Shown here piece by piece: positions 1 to 9,353 of a DNA stretch of 64,000 bases (the stretch's first letter is position 1; every line of letters begins with the position of its first letter). The stretch spans positions 219,300-283,299 of the forward strand of contig NZ_JAEEGB010000003.1 in NCBI RefSeq assembly GCF_016316925.1. The letters are read 5' to 3'. The position numbers and the translations under genes are program-made. The notes under the pieces were generated by a model. The model was not told the origin of the DNA. It worked only from the letters and a program-made list of their open reading frames with translations, and made no database searches. This DNA is from Clostridium aciditolerans (GTDB lineage: Bacteria; Bacillota; Clostridia; Clostridiales; Clostridiaceae).

Positions 1-338
1 CCTCTAACAACTTTAAGTCCACTAGAATCCTTATCAGCTTCATATGGAAGATTCTTTCCTTTTAAGCATTCAAGCATTTGCTCTAAAAGACCTTTGTCCA
101 TCATTGCTTTAAAGATGTTAAGCATCATTTCGCTGTCCATTCCCTCTATGCTTAGAGGTTTTTTAGCATCAAATTGCTGCACTTTAGGCTCTAAAGCTTT
201 TGTAGTAAATACTATTCCATTGTTTTTTGCAAGGTCTTGAGCTGATGGTGTAATTATTTCGCTGCCATCTACACAAAATACTTTTTCTCCCTTTAATATT
301 AATGCTTCAATATCTTTTGCACATATTAATTTTTTCAA
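1..338 (-). CDS. EutQ-like protein, 3' end outside window
   Basis: Partial gene. About 112 N-terminal residues are visible and it runs off the left edge. I place the start at a TTG (338) preceded by AAAGGAAGTGATAAA. The N-terminus reads MKKLICAKDIEALILKGEK, followed by a segment IITPSAQDLAKNNG. This resembles the start of ethanolamine-utilisation EutQ, a cupin-fold acetate-kinase-like protein of microcompartment loci. The cupin part is not in the window, so the assignment rests on the N-terminal segment only. It is the last visible gene of the cut operon and is separated from the PduT-like gene by three tandem hairpin repeats. Confidence 0.6.
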   Translation of the reverse strand, partial: MKKLICAKDIEALILKGEKVFCVDGSEIITPSAQDLAKNNGIVFTTKALEPKVQQFDAKKPLSIEGMDSEMMLNIFKAMMDKGLLEQMLECLKGKNLPYEADKDSSGLKVVR

Positions 339-361
339 TTTATCACTTCCTTTCATTCATA

Positions 362-579
362 AATGAAACTCCTTCTCCTTTCGTCGAATGAGTAAGCGAT
401 TCACTACAAATCAAAGATTTGAGTTCTCTGCTTAAATGAAACTCCTTCTCCTTTCGTCGAATGAGTAAGCGATTCACTGCAAATCAAAGATTTGAGTTCT
501 CTGCTTAAATGAAACTCCTTCTCCTTCGTCGAATGAGTAAGTGATCATCACAAAATCAAAGATTTTGGATGCCTGCTTA
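362..579 (+). repeat. Three tandem hairpin modules (A+B type)
   Basis: Three consecutive copies of about 72 bp. Each has hairpin A (GAAACTCCTTCTCC...GAATGAGT, pairing ACTC/GAGT and TTC/GAA) followed by hairpin B (AAGCGA...CAAATCAAAGATTTG...CTCTGCTTA). The third copy uses a different B tip (GATCATCACAAAATC / GATTTTGGATGCC). Copies are joined at CTGCTTAAATGAAAC. The last TTA of the third copy is the complement of the TAA stop codon of the PduT-like gene. Confidence 0.9.
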
Positions 580-1125
580 GAACAGAGATTCTATCAGTCT
601 GTCGGACACCGAAGGTATAACTTCAGCATTTACCAGCAGACCTTTTTGTTCTGCAATAGCCTTTCCTGCTTCAACACCGGTTTGAACTGCAGCCACGTCT
701 CCAGTAAAGGTGAAAAATGACTTACCGCCCAATCCTGTTCCCAATCGAAGTTCTAAAGGATGTAATTCAGCAGCTTTCATAATTGCGTCAGCAGCAATAA
801 CCATAGTTGCTAAGGAGAAAAACTCTATAATTCCTAAAGCCTGAATTCTATCTGGCATTGTTGCACCTGTTATTGCTGGGAATACTTCAGGACTGACATT
901 TGGTATAATGATAGAATCAATTAAGAATTCTTCTGCCAACCTTTCACCAACACTGACTGAATCCTGAACCGCTGCAACATCACCTTGAATGATAGCAATA
1001 TATTTACCTGGACAAACAGAGCTAGCTGTTACTATTTCCACATCAGCGGTTTTTACCATCTGATCTGCTGCATATATACCACGTGCAATACTTGTAAATT
1101 CAACCATTCCTATTGCTTTTGCCAT
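577..1125 (-). CDS. PduT-like trimeric BMC-T shell protein with Fe-S cysteine
   Basis: 182 residues made of two BMC domains in tandem (about 1-90 and 92-182), each with a GDVAAVQ motif, so it should form a pseudohexameric trimer tile of the microcompartment shell. Cys38 in the motif SSVCPGKY sits where the PduT family binds a [4Fe-4S] cluster at the pore. This suggests electron transfer across the shell together with the PduS-like neighbour. The start ATG follows AAGGAGGGACTGAT. It begins one base after the stop of the PduS-like gene. The stop codon TAA is shared with the end of a hairpin repeat. Length and cysteine position match PduT closely; the electron-transfer role is inferred. Confidence 0.88.
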   Translation of the reverse strand: MAKAIGMVEFTSIARGIYAADQMVKTADVEIVTASSVCPGKYIAIIQGDVAAVQDSVSVGERLAEEFLIDSIIIPNVSPEVFPAITGATMPDRIQALGIIEFFSLATMVIAADAIMKAAELHPLELRLGTGLGGKSFFTFTGDVAAVQTGVEAGKAIAEQKGLLVNAEVIPSVSDRLIESLF

Positions 1126-1126
1126 A

Positions 1127-2455
1127 TCAGTCCCTCCTTATAGTAATAAAATCATTTCCACTTTCCACAACAGTTCCTGAAATGCTTGCGTGAATTGCAG
1201 CACCCAAACTTTCTTCAGGAATTTTCCCTATTATCTGTCCCAACTCCACATGATCGCCAGCATTAACAACGGTCACTGCAGGTGCCCCTACATGCTGTCT
1301 CCTTGCAATGTGCACCAATTCAGGCTTTATTTCAACTTCTATCATAGGAGCTGGCTCATCAAAATCATGCAAACCTAGTCTAGCTATAAGGCGCTTACTT
1401 GGAACCAATCGATATTCACGATTTTTGCTGGCGGTGAACTCTGACTTCATCGGTTTATACCTTATATTCTGTTCTGCCAATTTCCCTTTAAAATAGAGAT
1501 TTGCAGATTTGGGATAAAGCCCTGCTGGACAGGAGAACAATTCACATAAATTGCATTGACAGCATAGCTGTGCACTCTTCTGACCTTCAACATCTGTTAA
1601 TGCATAATTTAAAGCTCTCATCATCTTGTGAGGCTGCACATTATGTCCAATAAGATAACGAGGACACATATCCGTACACATACGGCACTGTTCGCAGGAA
1701 GCTCTATTCACTCTTCTTGTCTGTTCTATATTCATAGATTTCTTACGAATAAGAAAATGCTGTTTTTTCAAAATTACAAATCCCTTGTTTTTCTTTGTAA
1801 TATGCCCATCTATACTACTCATCACAGGTCCCATCATAGGTCCGCCATCAATAACCGCATAGTTATCAAAATTTTCTATTCCGCTAAGCTTTAACACATC
1901 TATAATAGGTGTTCCTATCGGTACCTTTACGGTCAATCGTTTAGGAATATCTCCTGCAATTGTGATATATTTTTCTGTAACCGGCTCTCCCATGGAAGCA
2001 TGGTAAATATTTAATGCCGTTTCTGAATTCACTACTACACATCCAACCTGGATTGGAATACCTGCTTCAGGAACAACTCTACCTGTAAGTTCATAAACCA
2101 GAACCTGTTCATCACCTGCCGGATAAATATCTGGAAGCTCTTTTACTTCAACAAAATCGCCTACCTGAAGTGCCTCAATTCTTTCTTTCAGAATTGAAAT
2201 CACTTTTTTATGCTTTCCTTTAATACCTATAAGAGCTTTCCTAGCTCCAACTAATTTTCCTGCTGCTTCAAATCCTTTAATTATTTCATCTGGAAACAAC
2301 TCCATCAACTGCTGATCCACCCTTAGCAAAGGTTCACACTCAGCTCCATTAAGAAGTATATATTCCGACTTTGATGTTAACTTTGCATGTGTAGGAAACC
2401 CTGCACCACCTGCACCAATAACGCCGGCTTCTCTAACCATTTCAAGAAGATTCAT
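1127..2455 (-). CDS. PduS/RnfC-like Fe-S flavoprotein
   Basis: 442 residues. The N-terminal RnfC/Nqo1-like domain carries the glycine-rich GVIGAGGAGFPTHAK and NGAECEPLL motifs. Two cysteine clusters follow (CEQCRMCTDMCP around residue 255 and CCQCNLCELFSCP around 300), enough for two [4Fe-4S] clusters. A C-terminal barrel-sandwich segment (GDHVELGQIIGKIPE) is also visible. In propanediol loci PduS reduces cob(III)alamin. Choline lyase does not need B12, so here it more plausibly recycles NADH or passes electrons to the PduT-like shell protein. RBS AAAGGAGGTAAAA precedes the ATG. It is followed directly by the PduT-like gene. Confidence 0.85.
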   Translation of the reverse strand: MNLLEMVREAGVIGAGGAGFPTHAKLTSKSEYILLNGAECEPLLRVDQQLMELFPDEIIKGFEAAGKLVGARKALIGIKGKHKKVISILKERIEALQVGDFVEVKELPDIYPAGDEQVLVYELTGRVVPEAGIPIQVGCVVVNSETALNIYHASMGEPVTEKYITIAGDIPKRLTVKVPIGTPIIDVLKLSGIENFDNYAVIDGGPMMGPVMSSIDGHITKKNKGFVILKKQHFLIRKKSMNIEQTRRVNRASCEQCRMCTDMCPRYLIGHNVQPHKMMRALNYALTDVEGQKSAQLCCQCNLCELFSCPAGLYPKSANLYFKGKLAEQNIRYKPMKSEFTASKNREYRLVPSKRLIARLGLHDFDEPAPMIEVEIKPELVHIARRQHVGAPAVTVVNAGDHVELGQIIGKIPEESLGAAIHASISGTVVESGNDFITIRRD

Positions 2456-2517
2456 TTTTACCTCCTTTGCAGTTCTCTATGATTCATAGGAATTATTAAT
2501 TCTTATGAATCCTGAAC

Positions 2518-2781
2518 TTATCCAAAATTACAATCTGCATCAATTATTCCAACAACAACTGCATCTACAGGAATATCGTCATTTCCTAACATTCTTCTAG
2601 CAGAAGATCCAGTAGTAACTATAACTCTATCACCGATACCTGCACTAATGTTATCCACTACAATGAATCTTCTTCCTGAATCTGTTCCACCAATTTCCTC
2701 TGCAAGCATAAATTTAAGTCCATTAAGTGATTCTGCTTTTCTAGTTGCCCATACAGTATCAATAAGTCTTGCTGCTATCAT
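2518..2781 (-). CDS. eutN: BMC-P pentameric vertex protein (EutN/CcmL)
   Basis: 87 residues spanning one EutN/CcmL domain (MIAARLIDTVWATRK at the start, GIGDRVIVTTGSSARR in the middle, VDAVVVGIID at the end). This family forms pentamers that cap the vertices of the icosahedral shell. The ATG overlaps the last four bases of the preceding BMC-H gene, which implies translational coupling. It is the only BMC-P gene in the window. Confidence 0.92.
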   Translation of the reverse strand: MIAARLIDTVWATRKAESLNGLKFMLAEEIGGTDSGRRFIVVDNISAGIGDRVIVTTGSSARRMLGNDDIPVDAVVVGIIDADCNFG

Positions 2782-3080
2782 ATTGCTTTTACCTCTTTCA
2801 TTTTTAATTTAATTTCATTTAATGCAGCTTCAACGGATGCTGTGTCACCAAAAATTCCAATTAGAACCATATGCTGAGGGCATAATCCTCTAATATCTTC
2901 AACGGTAACTCCAACAGCTTTCTCAGCAATATCTGCAGCATAAATCATATCAATAAGTTTGCCTTGTACAAGTCCTATTGCATCACTGCTGTCTAAGTCC
3001 GTTTTACAATTTCCACCCATTCTTCTTCTAAGAATATCTTTAGTGCTTGGGGAAGGTGATTTTATAATTCTAAAATCCAC
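2778..3080 (-). CDS. Divergent BMC-H shell protein with N-terminal extension
   Basis: 100 residues. From about residue 33 (DAIGLVQGKLIDMIYAADIA) to the end it is a BMC domain with the expected alternating strands and the FGDTASVEAAL helix. The first 30 residues (KSPSPSTKDILRRRMGG) are a non-BMC extension with basic residues. The domain differs clearly from the PduA-like pair at 10.9-11.5 kb. The cysteine in RGLCPQHM lies near the expected pore-proximal loop. Start is GTG after GGAGGGAGTTTAAAA. It is likely a minor or specialised hexamer; the exact role is unknown. Confidence 0.75.
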   Translation of the reverse strand: MDFRIIKSPSPSTKDILRRRMGGNCKTDLDSSDAIGLVQGKLIDMIYAADIAEKAVGVTVEDIRGLCPQHMVLIGIFGDTASVEAALNEIKLKMKEVKAI

Positions 3081-3098
3081 TTTTAAACTCCCTCCTTA

Positions 3099-3944
3099 TT
3101 ACTCTATAATATCCTGAGTACAGCTTAATGCTATTCCAAGTGGTGTGGCAAACATAGGATTCTTAGGTTTATGAGTATATACTCCTGTCTGTTTTCCAAT
3201 GATTTCTTCAATTCCCGTAAGGCAGCAAGTACCACCTACTAAGGAAATTTCCTTCACATCATAATCCTTAATATTATAATTAATAATTGATGCTACCTTT
3301 TCCACTACTGGCTTTAATATTGGTAAAATTTCTTTATGGTTCTTGTTATCTCTTTTGAATTTATCTGCCTCATTGAAAGGCATTCCATATGCACCTGAAA
3401 GAACTAATGAAAAATGAGTTCCACCTGTAGGTTCGTCAACAACATGAATAACTTTTCCATCCTTTAAAATTGATATTCCTGTTGTTCCGCCGCCAACATC
3501 TACCACTGCACCATTTTTAATTTTAAGTACATTATTAGCAGCAGTAGGTTCATCTAAAAGGCACGTAAGCTCAAATCCCGCAGCCTGAACTACATTTTTA
3601 ATTGCTCCAGAATCTAAGGCATCCGTTCCTGGTGGAATTGCAGCAGCAGCATAAAGAAGTTCAGTATTAAGTTTTTCCTCAATTTCCTGTTTAAGCTCTC
3701 TAACAATCCTAACTGCTCCAATATAGTCAACAACCATACCATCACGCACTACATCTGCATACCTATATGCGCCTGCAACAGGCTCATAGTTTTCATCTAA
3801 AACTGCCAGTACCACACATGCAGTACCTAGGTCTACACCTGTATAATAAACAGAAGATTTATTAAGAATTGGTTTTTCTACAACTTCTTCAAACTTCTGA
3901 ATCATCCTATCACAATATTCAAAAGTTAAATTTTTCTCTGACAT
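3099..3944 (-). CDS. eutJ: EutJ-like chaperone/actin-fold ATPase
   Basis: 281 residues from the chosen ATG (MSEKNLTF), which has GGGAGG seven bases upstream; a longer reading to 3968 lacks such a site. Actin/Hsp70-fold phosphate motifs are visible: GVDLGTACVVL near residue 38, VDVGGGTTGIS near 148 and LVGGTCCLTG near 238. EutJ proteins are proposed chaperones or reactivation-type factors of microcompartment operons. The gene overlaps the end of the upstream EutT-like gene by 19 bases. Confidence 0.85.
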   Translation of the reverse strand: MSEKNLTFEYCDRMIQKFEEVVEKPILNKSSVYYTGVDLGTACVVLAVLDENYEPVAGAYRYADVVRDGMVVDYIGAVRIVRELKQEIEEKLNTELLYAAAAIPPGTDALDSGAIKNVVQAAGFELTCLLDEPTAANNVLKIKNGAVVDVGGGTTGISILKDGKVIHVVDEPTGGTHFSLVLSGAYGMPFNEADKFKRDNKNHKEILPILKPVVEKVASIINYNIKDYDVKEISLVGGTCCLTGIEEIIGKQTGVYTHKPKNPMFATPLGIALSCTQDIIE

Positions 3945-4612
3945 TCTTTTCCTCCCACTGCTGAACAAATCAATTGAGACAGCGAATTAATTATTGAATT
4001 GAGATTTTCATCAATTTTATTTTTTAAACTGTCATCATCATTTTGGTAAGTATCCATTATTTCAAACTGTAATTCTCTCAAAGCACAGCGAAGTGTATGC
4101 AATTTTAAGATAGCAGTGCCTTTTTCAAGCTGCATATGGAATTCTGTTATTTCAAAACAATCTTGGAGTTCAGTTGTAAAATTTAATGAATTTATGCCTG
4201 TACACTCTTTGCAATAAATAGGTTCAAGAGTACCCATTCCACTCACAACATTTCTAATATTTGATATTTTTCTGCCCAAAGTTATGATATTTTGTGCTAG
4301 AACAATATCTCCTTTTAATATCTCACTACTAGTCACAAGGAATGCTGCCTCTATAGATTTCAATTTACAACAAAGCTTCTTTTTTAAAATTAAATTACTG
4401 TTTTCCTCTTTTTTTATGCTTTCTACCGCTTTTACAGCTTTTGTCTGATTCTTTTCCTTTGGTTTTGAATCATCAGTAATTTTTATCCTTTTATCAGACA
4501 AATATTGAGCCGCTCCAGGTGTAAGCCGCTGTCCCTGTTGCAATTTGTAGGTATTAAAAGGTTCTTTTCTATATAAATCTCTTAAATACTCTTCGGTAAT
4601 AAATTTGATCAT
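3926..4612 (-). CDS. EutT-like cobalamin adenosyltransferase family protein
   Basis: 228 residues. The N-terminus FITEEYLRDLYRKEPFNTY and LTPGAAQYLSDKRI are characteristic of EutT/PduO-type proteins of eut/pdu loci. A lysine-rich linker (residues 50-75) follows, then a helical C-terminal domain holding KLCCKLKS, YCKECTG and HTLRCAL, cysteine/histidine groups reminiscent of the metal-binding EutT site. A cobalamin enzyme is out of place beside B12-independent CutC, so it may be an inherited accessory gene or have another function. The start follows the EutP stop by six bases and the end overlaps eutJ. Confidence 0.65.
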   Translation of the reverse strand: MIKFITEEYLRDLYRKEPFNTYKLQQGQRLTPGAAQYLSDKRIKITDDSKPKEKNQTKAVKAVESIKKEENSNLILKKKLCCKLKSIEAAFLVTSSEILKGDIVLAQNIITLGRKISNIRNVVSGMGTLEPIYCKECTGINSLNFTTELQDCFEITEFHMQLEKGTAILKLHTLRCALRELQFEIMDTYQNDDDSLKNKIDENLNSIINSLSQLICSAVGGKECQRKI

Positions 4613-4618
4613 CGACCT

Positions 4619-5065
4619 TTACTCCTTACCTTTTTCAAATAAATACTTCTTTAAGGCATCAATTCCTGTTCCCACTTTAAAACTAATATGAAAATATGGT
4701 TCCGTTACTCCTATGCTCTTTAGCTGTCTCAAAGATTTCTCTTCATTTTCAGGCATTAAATCACACTTTGTTATCACTCCAATTACAGGACATCTAAAAG
4801 ATTTTGCAAATCCATGAGAGTATATTTCTGCACAATTGGATTGATCAACCAATATAAGTACATGAGATGCATCCTGGGATGCTGCAATTATATGTTTATA
4901 CATCCATGTATTCTCTAAATAGGAGCCTGGAACATCAATGGTATTTTTACCATAAATTAAATCTGGTGTTCGCCTTAATGGACCATCATAATTATTCAAT
5001 GCATTAACTAATGTAGTTTTGCCACATCTTGAAGGTCCAATCACCATTATGCGTTTTTTTCTCAT
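4619..5065 (-). CDS. eutP: EutP/PduV-type small GTPase
   Basis: 148 residues. P-loop [15 protein letters not shown] at the N-terminus, DVPGSY as the G3-like region, and VITKCDLM supplying the TKxD guanine-specificity motif. These Era-like GTPases occur in eut/pdu loci, where PduV associates with the shell exterior. The ATG overlaps the eutS stop as ATGA, so the two are translationally coupled. Confidence 0.88.
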   Translation of the reverse strand: MRKKRIMVIGPSRCGKTTLVNALNNYDGPLRRTPDLIYGKNTIDVPGSYLENTWMYKHIIAASQDASHVLILVDQSNCAEIYSHGFAKSFRCPVIGVITKCDLMPENEEKSLRQLKSIGVTEPYFHISFKVGTGIDALKKYLFEKGKE

Positions 5066-5415
5066 GTTCTTGTAATGGGAGCAGGAGTAAATCCAAGCAT
5101 ACTCTTTAGCGTATCATTTACTGCGCAAAGTGCTGTTTCAACACTTTGAACATCACCATTTATTACAACAGAACCTGTAAAACGATCAAGGAATCCGATT
5201 TGTACATTAGAAGCCTTTGTAGCAATATCTGCTGCAATAATAGCACTTTCATAGGGAGAAAGAGTTAGAATACCTATTGCTCCCCTTTCATCAATTCCAA
5301 GACGTTCATATATATCAGGCATTGGCGATGCAATAACATGGGCTATAGTAATCTGTTTCCCTGGAACTGACTCTTGTATAATACGCTGTATATCTCTATC
5401 AGAAAAATCTCCCAT
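5062..5415 (-). CDS. eutS: EutS/PduU-like permuted BMC-H shell protein
   Basis: 117 residues that follow EutS from end to end: [19 protein letters not shown] at the start, [21 protein letters not shown], and [20 protein letters not shown]. This subgroup is a circularly permuted BMC-H with an N-terminal beta-barrel over the pore. It heads the second half of the operon, after the cutC-cutD genes and a hairpin repeat pair, and is coupled to eutP by a 4-base overlap. Confidence 0.92.
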   Translation of the reverse strand: MGDFSDRDIQRIIQESVPGKQITIAHVIASPMPDIYERLGIDERGAIGILTLSPYESAIIAADIATKASNVQIGFLDRFTGSVVINGDVQSVETALCAVNDTLKSMLGFTPAPITRT

Positions 5416-5460
5416 AAACCTTACCTTCCATCTTAATTATCTATTTGAAAATTAATTTAA

Positions 5461-5580
5461 TGAAACTCCTTCTCCTTTGTCGAATGAGTACACGCTGTGT
5501 AAGTGACTATAGCCAAATCAAAGATTTGGGATATCTGCTTAACCCATTCACACAAAATCATAGATTTTGGTTCTCTGCTT
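5461..5580 (+). repeat. Hairpin modules A-C-B plus degenerate B
   Basis: Between cutD and eutS. Hairpin A (GAAACTCC...GAATGAGT) is followed by a small palindrome ACACGCTGTGT, then hairpin B (GACTATAGCCAAATC / GATTTGGGATATC). A second B-like hairpin lacking A follows, with its first bases changed (AACCCATTC... instead of AAGCGATTC). The right end TTA at 5579-5581 is the complement of the cutD stop codon. Confidence 0.85.
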
Positions 5581-6532
5581 AATGACGAATTACTTTTGCA
5601 GATAAATCGTATTTTTTAATCCAGCTTTCTATTCTATCTAAATCTTCATCTGTTAAGCTTGGATCATTTTTTATAGGATATTCCATTCCTAATTGGTTGT
5701 ATTTATTTACACCCATTTTATGATATGGAAGTAGATCAATTCCCTTAAAGTTTCTGTAATCTTTATAGGTCTTCAAGAATTCCATTGTTCTCTCAATGTC
5801 TTCTTTGTGATCATTTAAGCCTTTAAGTAATGGCATACGAATTTTTACATTATATTTGCGGCGAAGTAATTCTTTAAGATTATCTAAAATCAATTCGTTT
5901 CTCACACCAGTTAACTGAAAATGTCTATCTGAATCAATATGCTTAATGTCAAATAGGAATAAATCTGTGAACTCCGCGACCTTAAGTACTGATTCCAGTT
6001 TTGCGTAACCACATGTTTCAATTGCAGTGTTTATCCCCTCTTGCTTACATGCCATCAACAAACTGCTTGCTGCTTCAGGCTGCATTAAAACTTCACCGCC
6101 ACCTAATGTAACTCCGCCACCAGAAATTTCATAAAAAGTTCTATCTTCTTCTACGATTTTTAAAAGTTCAGAGATGGTCTTTACTTCTCCAACTATCGAT
6201 ATAGCAGATTTAAGGCAGGCATCCTTACACTTGCCGCATCCAATACAATCAATATCATGGTTAACCTCATGCTTTAAGGTTTCCTTGGAGATAGTGTGTA
6301 TCCCTGCAGGGCACACAGAAACACATGCCCCGCAGTCAACACATAAATTACTTTTAAGCATAACCCTATGTTTTTTAATTAATCCCTCAGGATTTGCACA
6401 CCATTTACATCTAAGAGGGCAACCCTGAAAAAATATTAAAGTTCTTACTCCATCTCCATCATACATATTGTATTTTTGTATATTAAAAATCGTCGCTTTT
6501 CGTTCGATTATACCTAAAGTTCCATTGCTCAT
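5579..6532 (-). CDS. cutD: Choline TMA-lyase activating enzyme (radical SAM)
   Basis: 317 residues from the second in-frame ATG (MSNGTLG), which has GGAG ten bases upstream; an ATG nine bases earlier lies only one base from that site. The radical-SAM motif CPLRCKWC lies near residue 40. Two ferredoxin-type clusters follow (CVDCGACVSVCP and CIGCGKCKDAC), as in other glycyl-radical-enzyme activases. It abstracts a hydrogen from Gly821 of CutC using S-adenosylmethionine and reduced clusters. It lies immediately downstream of cutC. The protein is oxygen-sensitive by family. Its stop codon is shared with a hairpin repeat end. Confidence 0.93.
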   Translation of the reverse strand: MSNGTLGIIERKATIFNIQKYNMYDGDGVRTLIFFQGCPLRCKWCANPEGLIKKHRVMLKSNLCVDCGACVSVCPAGIHTISKETLKHEVNHDIDCIGCGKCKDACLKSAISIVGEVKTISELLKIVEEDRTFYEISGGGVTLGGGEVLMQPEAASSLLMACKQEGINTAIETCGYAKLESVLKVAEFTDLFLFDIKHIDSDRHFQLTGVRNELILDNLKELLRRKYNVKIRMPLLKGLNDHKEDIERTMEFLKTYKDYRNFKGIDLLPYHKMGVNKYNQLGMEYPIKNDPSLTDEDLDRIESWIKKYDLSAKVIRH

Positions 6533-6582
6533 ATTCTTCATTCTCCAATTTTATTTACCTTGATTTTTAATATATAATATTA

Positions 6583-6656
6583 AATGAAACTCCTTCTCCT
6601 TTTAGTCGAATGAGTAAGCGATTCACTACAAATCAAAGATTTGAGTTCTCTGCTTA
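6583..6656 (+). repeat. Hairpin module A+B between cutC and cutD
   Basis: A single copy, with hairpin A (TGAAACTCCTTCTCC...GAATGAGT) and hairpin B (AAGCGATTCACTA CAAATC AAA GATTTG AGTTCTCTGCTTA). It is preceded by TTAA on the left. The right TTA (6654-6656) is the complement of the cutC stop codon TAA. Confidence 0.9.
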
Positions 6657-9194
6657 GAAGTGTGTAAGCACAGTTCTGCTTATGATTTCATCTTGAACAT
6701 CTTTACATAACTCAACAAAGAATGCACTATATCCAGCAACACGAACTATTAAATCACGATATTGCTCTGGATGCTTTTGAGCTTCAAGTAGAGTATTGTT
6801 ATCTAAGTAGTTGAACTGCATTTCTCCAAGCTGAAGGGCACATGCACTACGTAATAATGTAATGATTCCCTGCTCACCTTCTGGTGTATCAAGAAGCCCA
6901 GCTATTAACTTGAAGTTATGAACCATACCTATATTCATATCTTCACAAGACATTTTAGAAACAGACTTAATTATAGCAGTAGGTCCTTTATAATCTGACC
7001 CTTGAGATGGACTTATACCATCTGATAAAGGTAACCATGCGTTACGTCCATTTGCAGAAGCTCCAGTTAACTGTCCAAATGGAGTGTTGTTTGAGATTGA
7101 TAAAGTACCATGGCTAAGTACTGAATATAATGTCTTGTATTTACGGTGCTCTTGTTCAGTAAAGTTGATTAAATCAGCAGCAATTAAATCTGCATAATCA
7201 TCATCATTACCATACTTAGGTGCTTCTAAACAATCTTTTCTTAGTTTTTCATATCCAACAAAGTCAGCTTTTAAAGCTTCGTTCATTTCTTCTAAAGTGT
7301 ATTTCTTATCTTCAAATACTAACTTCTTTATAGCTGCCATAGAATCTGTATAAGTAGCAAGACCACTCCATACTACTCCAGGTCCGAAGTTATACATAGC
7401 TCCACCTGCTTCTACTCCTCTACCTTTTTCCATACAGCCTTCATACATCATAGACATAAGTGGCTTTGGTGCAAGATCTCTGTGAACACGTTGAGAAATT
7501 ACTGTAGCAACACTTGTCCATTTAGTAATATATTTAATTTGCTCTTTAACAGCTGCTTCAAACTGCTCGTAAGTTTTAAAGCTGCTTAAATCTCCCATGT
7601 CAGGGCATACTTGCTTGCCATACCATAGTGGTACACCATGATTAAGCACAAGTTCTATACATATAGGCCATTGAGTGTATCCTGTGGAAGTCCATTGATA
7701 TAATCTTCCTGACTTCTGAGGCTCAACACAGCCCATTAAGCAATAATCTCTTGCGTCTTCTATAGAAACACCCTTAGCTAACATCATTTTTATATGAACA
7801 TCGTCAAAGTGACACGCTGGGAATCCCATTCCTGCACGAATAACTTCAACTATCTTTTTAAGATATTTCTGTGGTGATCCTTTGTGTATACGACATGCTA
7901 AAGATGGCTGATATATTTTAACATGACGAACTGCATCCATTAAAAGATATGTTAATTCGTTTGTAGCATCACGACCTTCTCTAGTAACACCACCTAAGCA
8001 CATGTTAACGAATGGTTGATAACCAGCGAAGAATTTAGAACCACCTTCACTTGTTATCCACATCATTTCAGACATTTTTATAAGCATACAACCTGCTAAT
8101 TCAAAAGCTTCAAAATCAGTCATACGTCCAGCTTCTAAATCATTTTTGTAGAATTCATACATGTATTGGTCAACACGTCCTATGGACATACCTGTTTGAT
8201 TTTCTTCAACTACAAGTAAGGATTCTATAGTCCAAACTGCTTGTATTGCTTCCCAGAAAGTACTTGGCTTATGTGCTGGTACTCTAGCATTTACTTCAGA
8301 AATCTTTAATAACTCTGCCCTACGTTTAAGGTTAGTTTCTTTTGATGCTAACTCCAATGCATAGTCTGACATACGTTTAGCATATATCATAACACCCTCA
8401 GCAGTATCTATTAATGATTTATAGAAGTAGATTTTATCTATATCTTCTGGATTTTCATAGCTAAGGTGAGTCAATTTTTCTTCTGCTTCTCTCTTTATAT
8501 CAAGCATACCTTTTTTCATTAATATAACATCATATCCTGGGTTAGAGTCTCCTCCGCCATTTACTGCGTGATATGAGCAATCTGAAACAAAGGATTCTCC
8601 TGAAAGTTCCCATACTCCAGCTTCACGATATTGATCTTCGCAGTACTCATCAACAGATTTTCCTTTCCAATATGGGAATAACTCTTCACGCATAACTCTC
8701 TTATCTTCTTCTGATATATAGAATGGGTCCTGTGGACGATTTCCTATTGTATCAATTTCATCTACCATCCATCTCCAAGCTATATCAGGAGAAAATGCTC
8801 CTGCACGAGGCTGTCCATTTGGTGCTCCAACGATAAGTTCGTTATCTTGAATTACAAGTGGTGCAGTTTCGCAGCAGTGTTTAAAACATTTACCACGTAA
8901 AACTGATTTAGGAATACCAGGGTTTTCTTTAGCTATTTTAGTAATAGCTCTTGCACGGTGAGTTGTTACAGTTGGAACATGTTTTAAATAAGTTTCCTTC
9001 AACTTAACTAAACGCTCTGTTATTCCATCTGGAATTTGACCATTATTATCAACTGCAACATGTGTATGAGCTGGTTCTTCTTTCACTATTTCTTTAGAAA
9101 CTTTTTCAAACATTTTCATTAAACCAGCACGTTCTTCTTCAGACAAGTTTCTAGTAGCTTCCATAAATTTATTTGAAAATTCACGAATATCCAA
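6654..9194 (-). CDS. cutC: Choline trimethylamine-lyase CutC (glycyl radical enzyme)
   Basis: 846 residues, the usual length. It cleaves choline to trimethylamine and acetaldehyde in the microcompartment lumen. Catalytic residues fall at the positions known for characterised CutC: Asp216 in NGGGDSNPG, Cys489 and Glu491 in [15 protein letters not shown], and the glycyl radical Gly821 in RVAGYSAFF. The CVEPQKSGR segment separates CutC from glycerol/diol dehydratases and pyruvate formate-lyase. Start is TTG with GAGGTAATAAA upstream. The first 40 residues form an amphipathic helix ([20 protein letters not shown]) that could be an encapsulation peptide; this is inference. Hairpin repeats flank the gene on both sides. 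Confidence 0.97.
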   Translation of the reverse strand: MDIREFSNKFMEATRNLSEEERAGLMKMFEKVSKEIVKEEPAHTHVAVDNNGQIPDGITERLVKLKETYLKHVPTVTTHRARAITKIAKENPGIPKSVLRGKCFKHCCETAPLVIQDNELIVGAPNGQPRAGAFSPDIAWRWMVDEIDTIGNRPQDPFYISEEDKRVMREELFPYWKGKSVDEYCEDQYREAGVWELSGESFVSDCSYHAVNGGGDSNPGYDVILMKKGMLDIKREAEEKLTHLSYENPEDIDKIYFYKSLIDTAEGVMIYAKRMSDYALELASKETNLKRRAELLKISEVNARVPAHKPSTFWEAIQAVWTIESLLVVEENQTGMSIGRVDQYMYEFYKNDLEAGRMTDFEAFELAGCMLIKMSEMMWITSEGGSKFFAGYQPFVNMCLGGVTREGRDATNELTYLLMDAVRHVKIYQPSLACRIHKGSPQKYLKKIVEVIRAGMGFPACHFDDVHIKMMLAKGVSIEDARDYCLMGCVEPQKSGRLYQWTSTGYTQWPICIELVLNHGVPLWYGKQVCPDMGDLSSFKTYEQFEAAVKEQIKYITKWTSVATVISQRVHRDLAPKPLMSMMYEGCMEKGRGVEAGGAMYNFGPGVVWSGLATYTDSMAAIKKLVFEDKKYTLEEMNEALKADFVGYEKLRKDCLEAPKYGNDDDYADLIAADLINFTEQEHRKYKTLYSVLSHGTLSISNNTPFGQLTGASANGRNAWLPLSDGISPSQGSDYKGPTAIIKSVSKMSCEDMNIGMVHNFKLIAGLLDTPEGEQGIITLLRSACALQLGEMQFNYLDNNTLLEAQKHPEQYRDLIVRVAGYSAFFVELCKDVQDEIISRTVLTHF

Positions 9195-9229
9195 TTTATT
9201 ACCTCACATTCTTTAACTTATTTTTTAAA

Positions 9230-9353
9230 TGAAACTCCTTCTCCTTATTAGTCGAATGAGTACACAGAGTGTAAGCGATCATATAAAAATCAAAGATTTT
9301 TTATGTCTGCTTAACTGATTCACTACAAATCAAAGATTTGAATTCTCTGCTCA
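9230..9353 (+). repeat. Hairpin modules A-C-B plus degenerate B
   Basis: Hairpin A (GAAACTCCTTCTCC...GAATGAGT), the palindrome ACACAGAGTGT, hairpin B with tip GATCATATAAAAATC / GATTTTTTATGTC, then a second B lacking A that begins AACTGATTC rather than AAGCGATTC. The right end reads CTGCTCA, so the complementary strand supplies the TGA stop codon of the aldehyde dehydrogenase gene. Lies upstream of the cutC ribosome site. Confidence 0.85.

Noticed and set aside
362-579. CRISPR-like array of three direct repeats
   Set aside because: The units abut without spacers, are hairpins rather than short repeats with unique inserts, and occur as single copies elsewhere.
6654-9194. Pyruvate formate-lyase or glycerol dehydratase
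   Set aside because: The [13 protein letters not shown] motif and the Asp216/Cys489/Glu491/Gly821 set fit choline TMA-lyase specifically.
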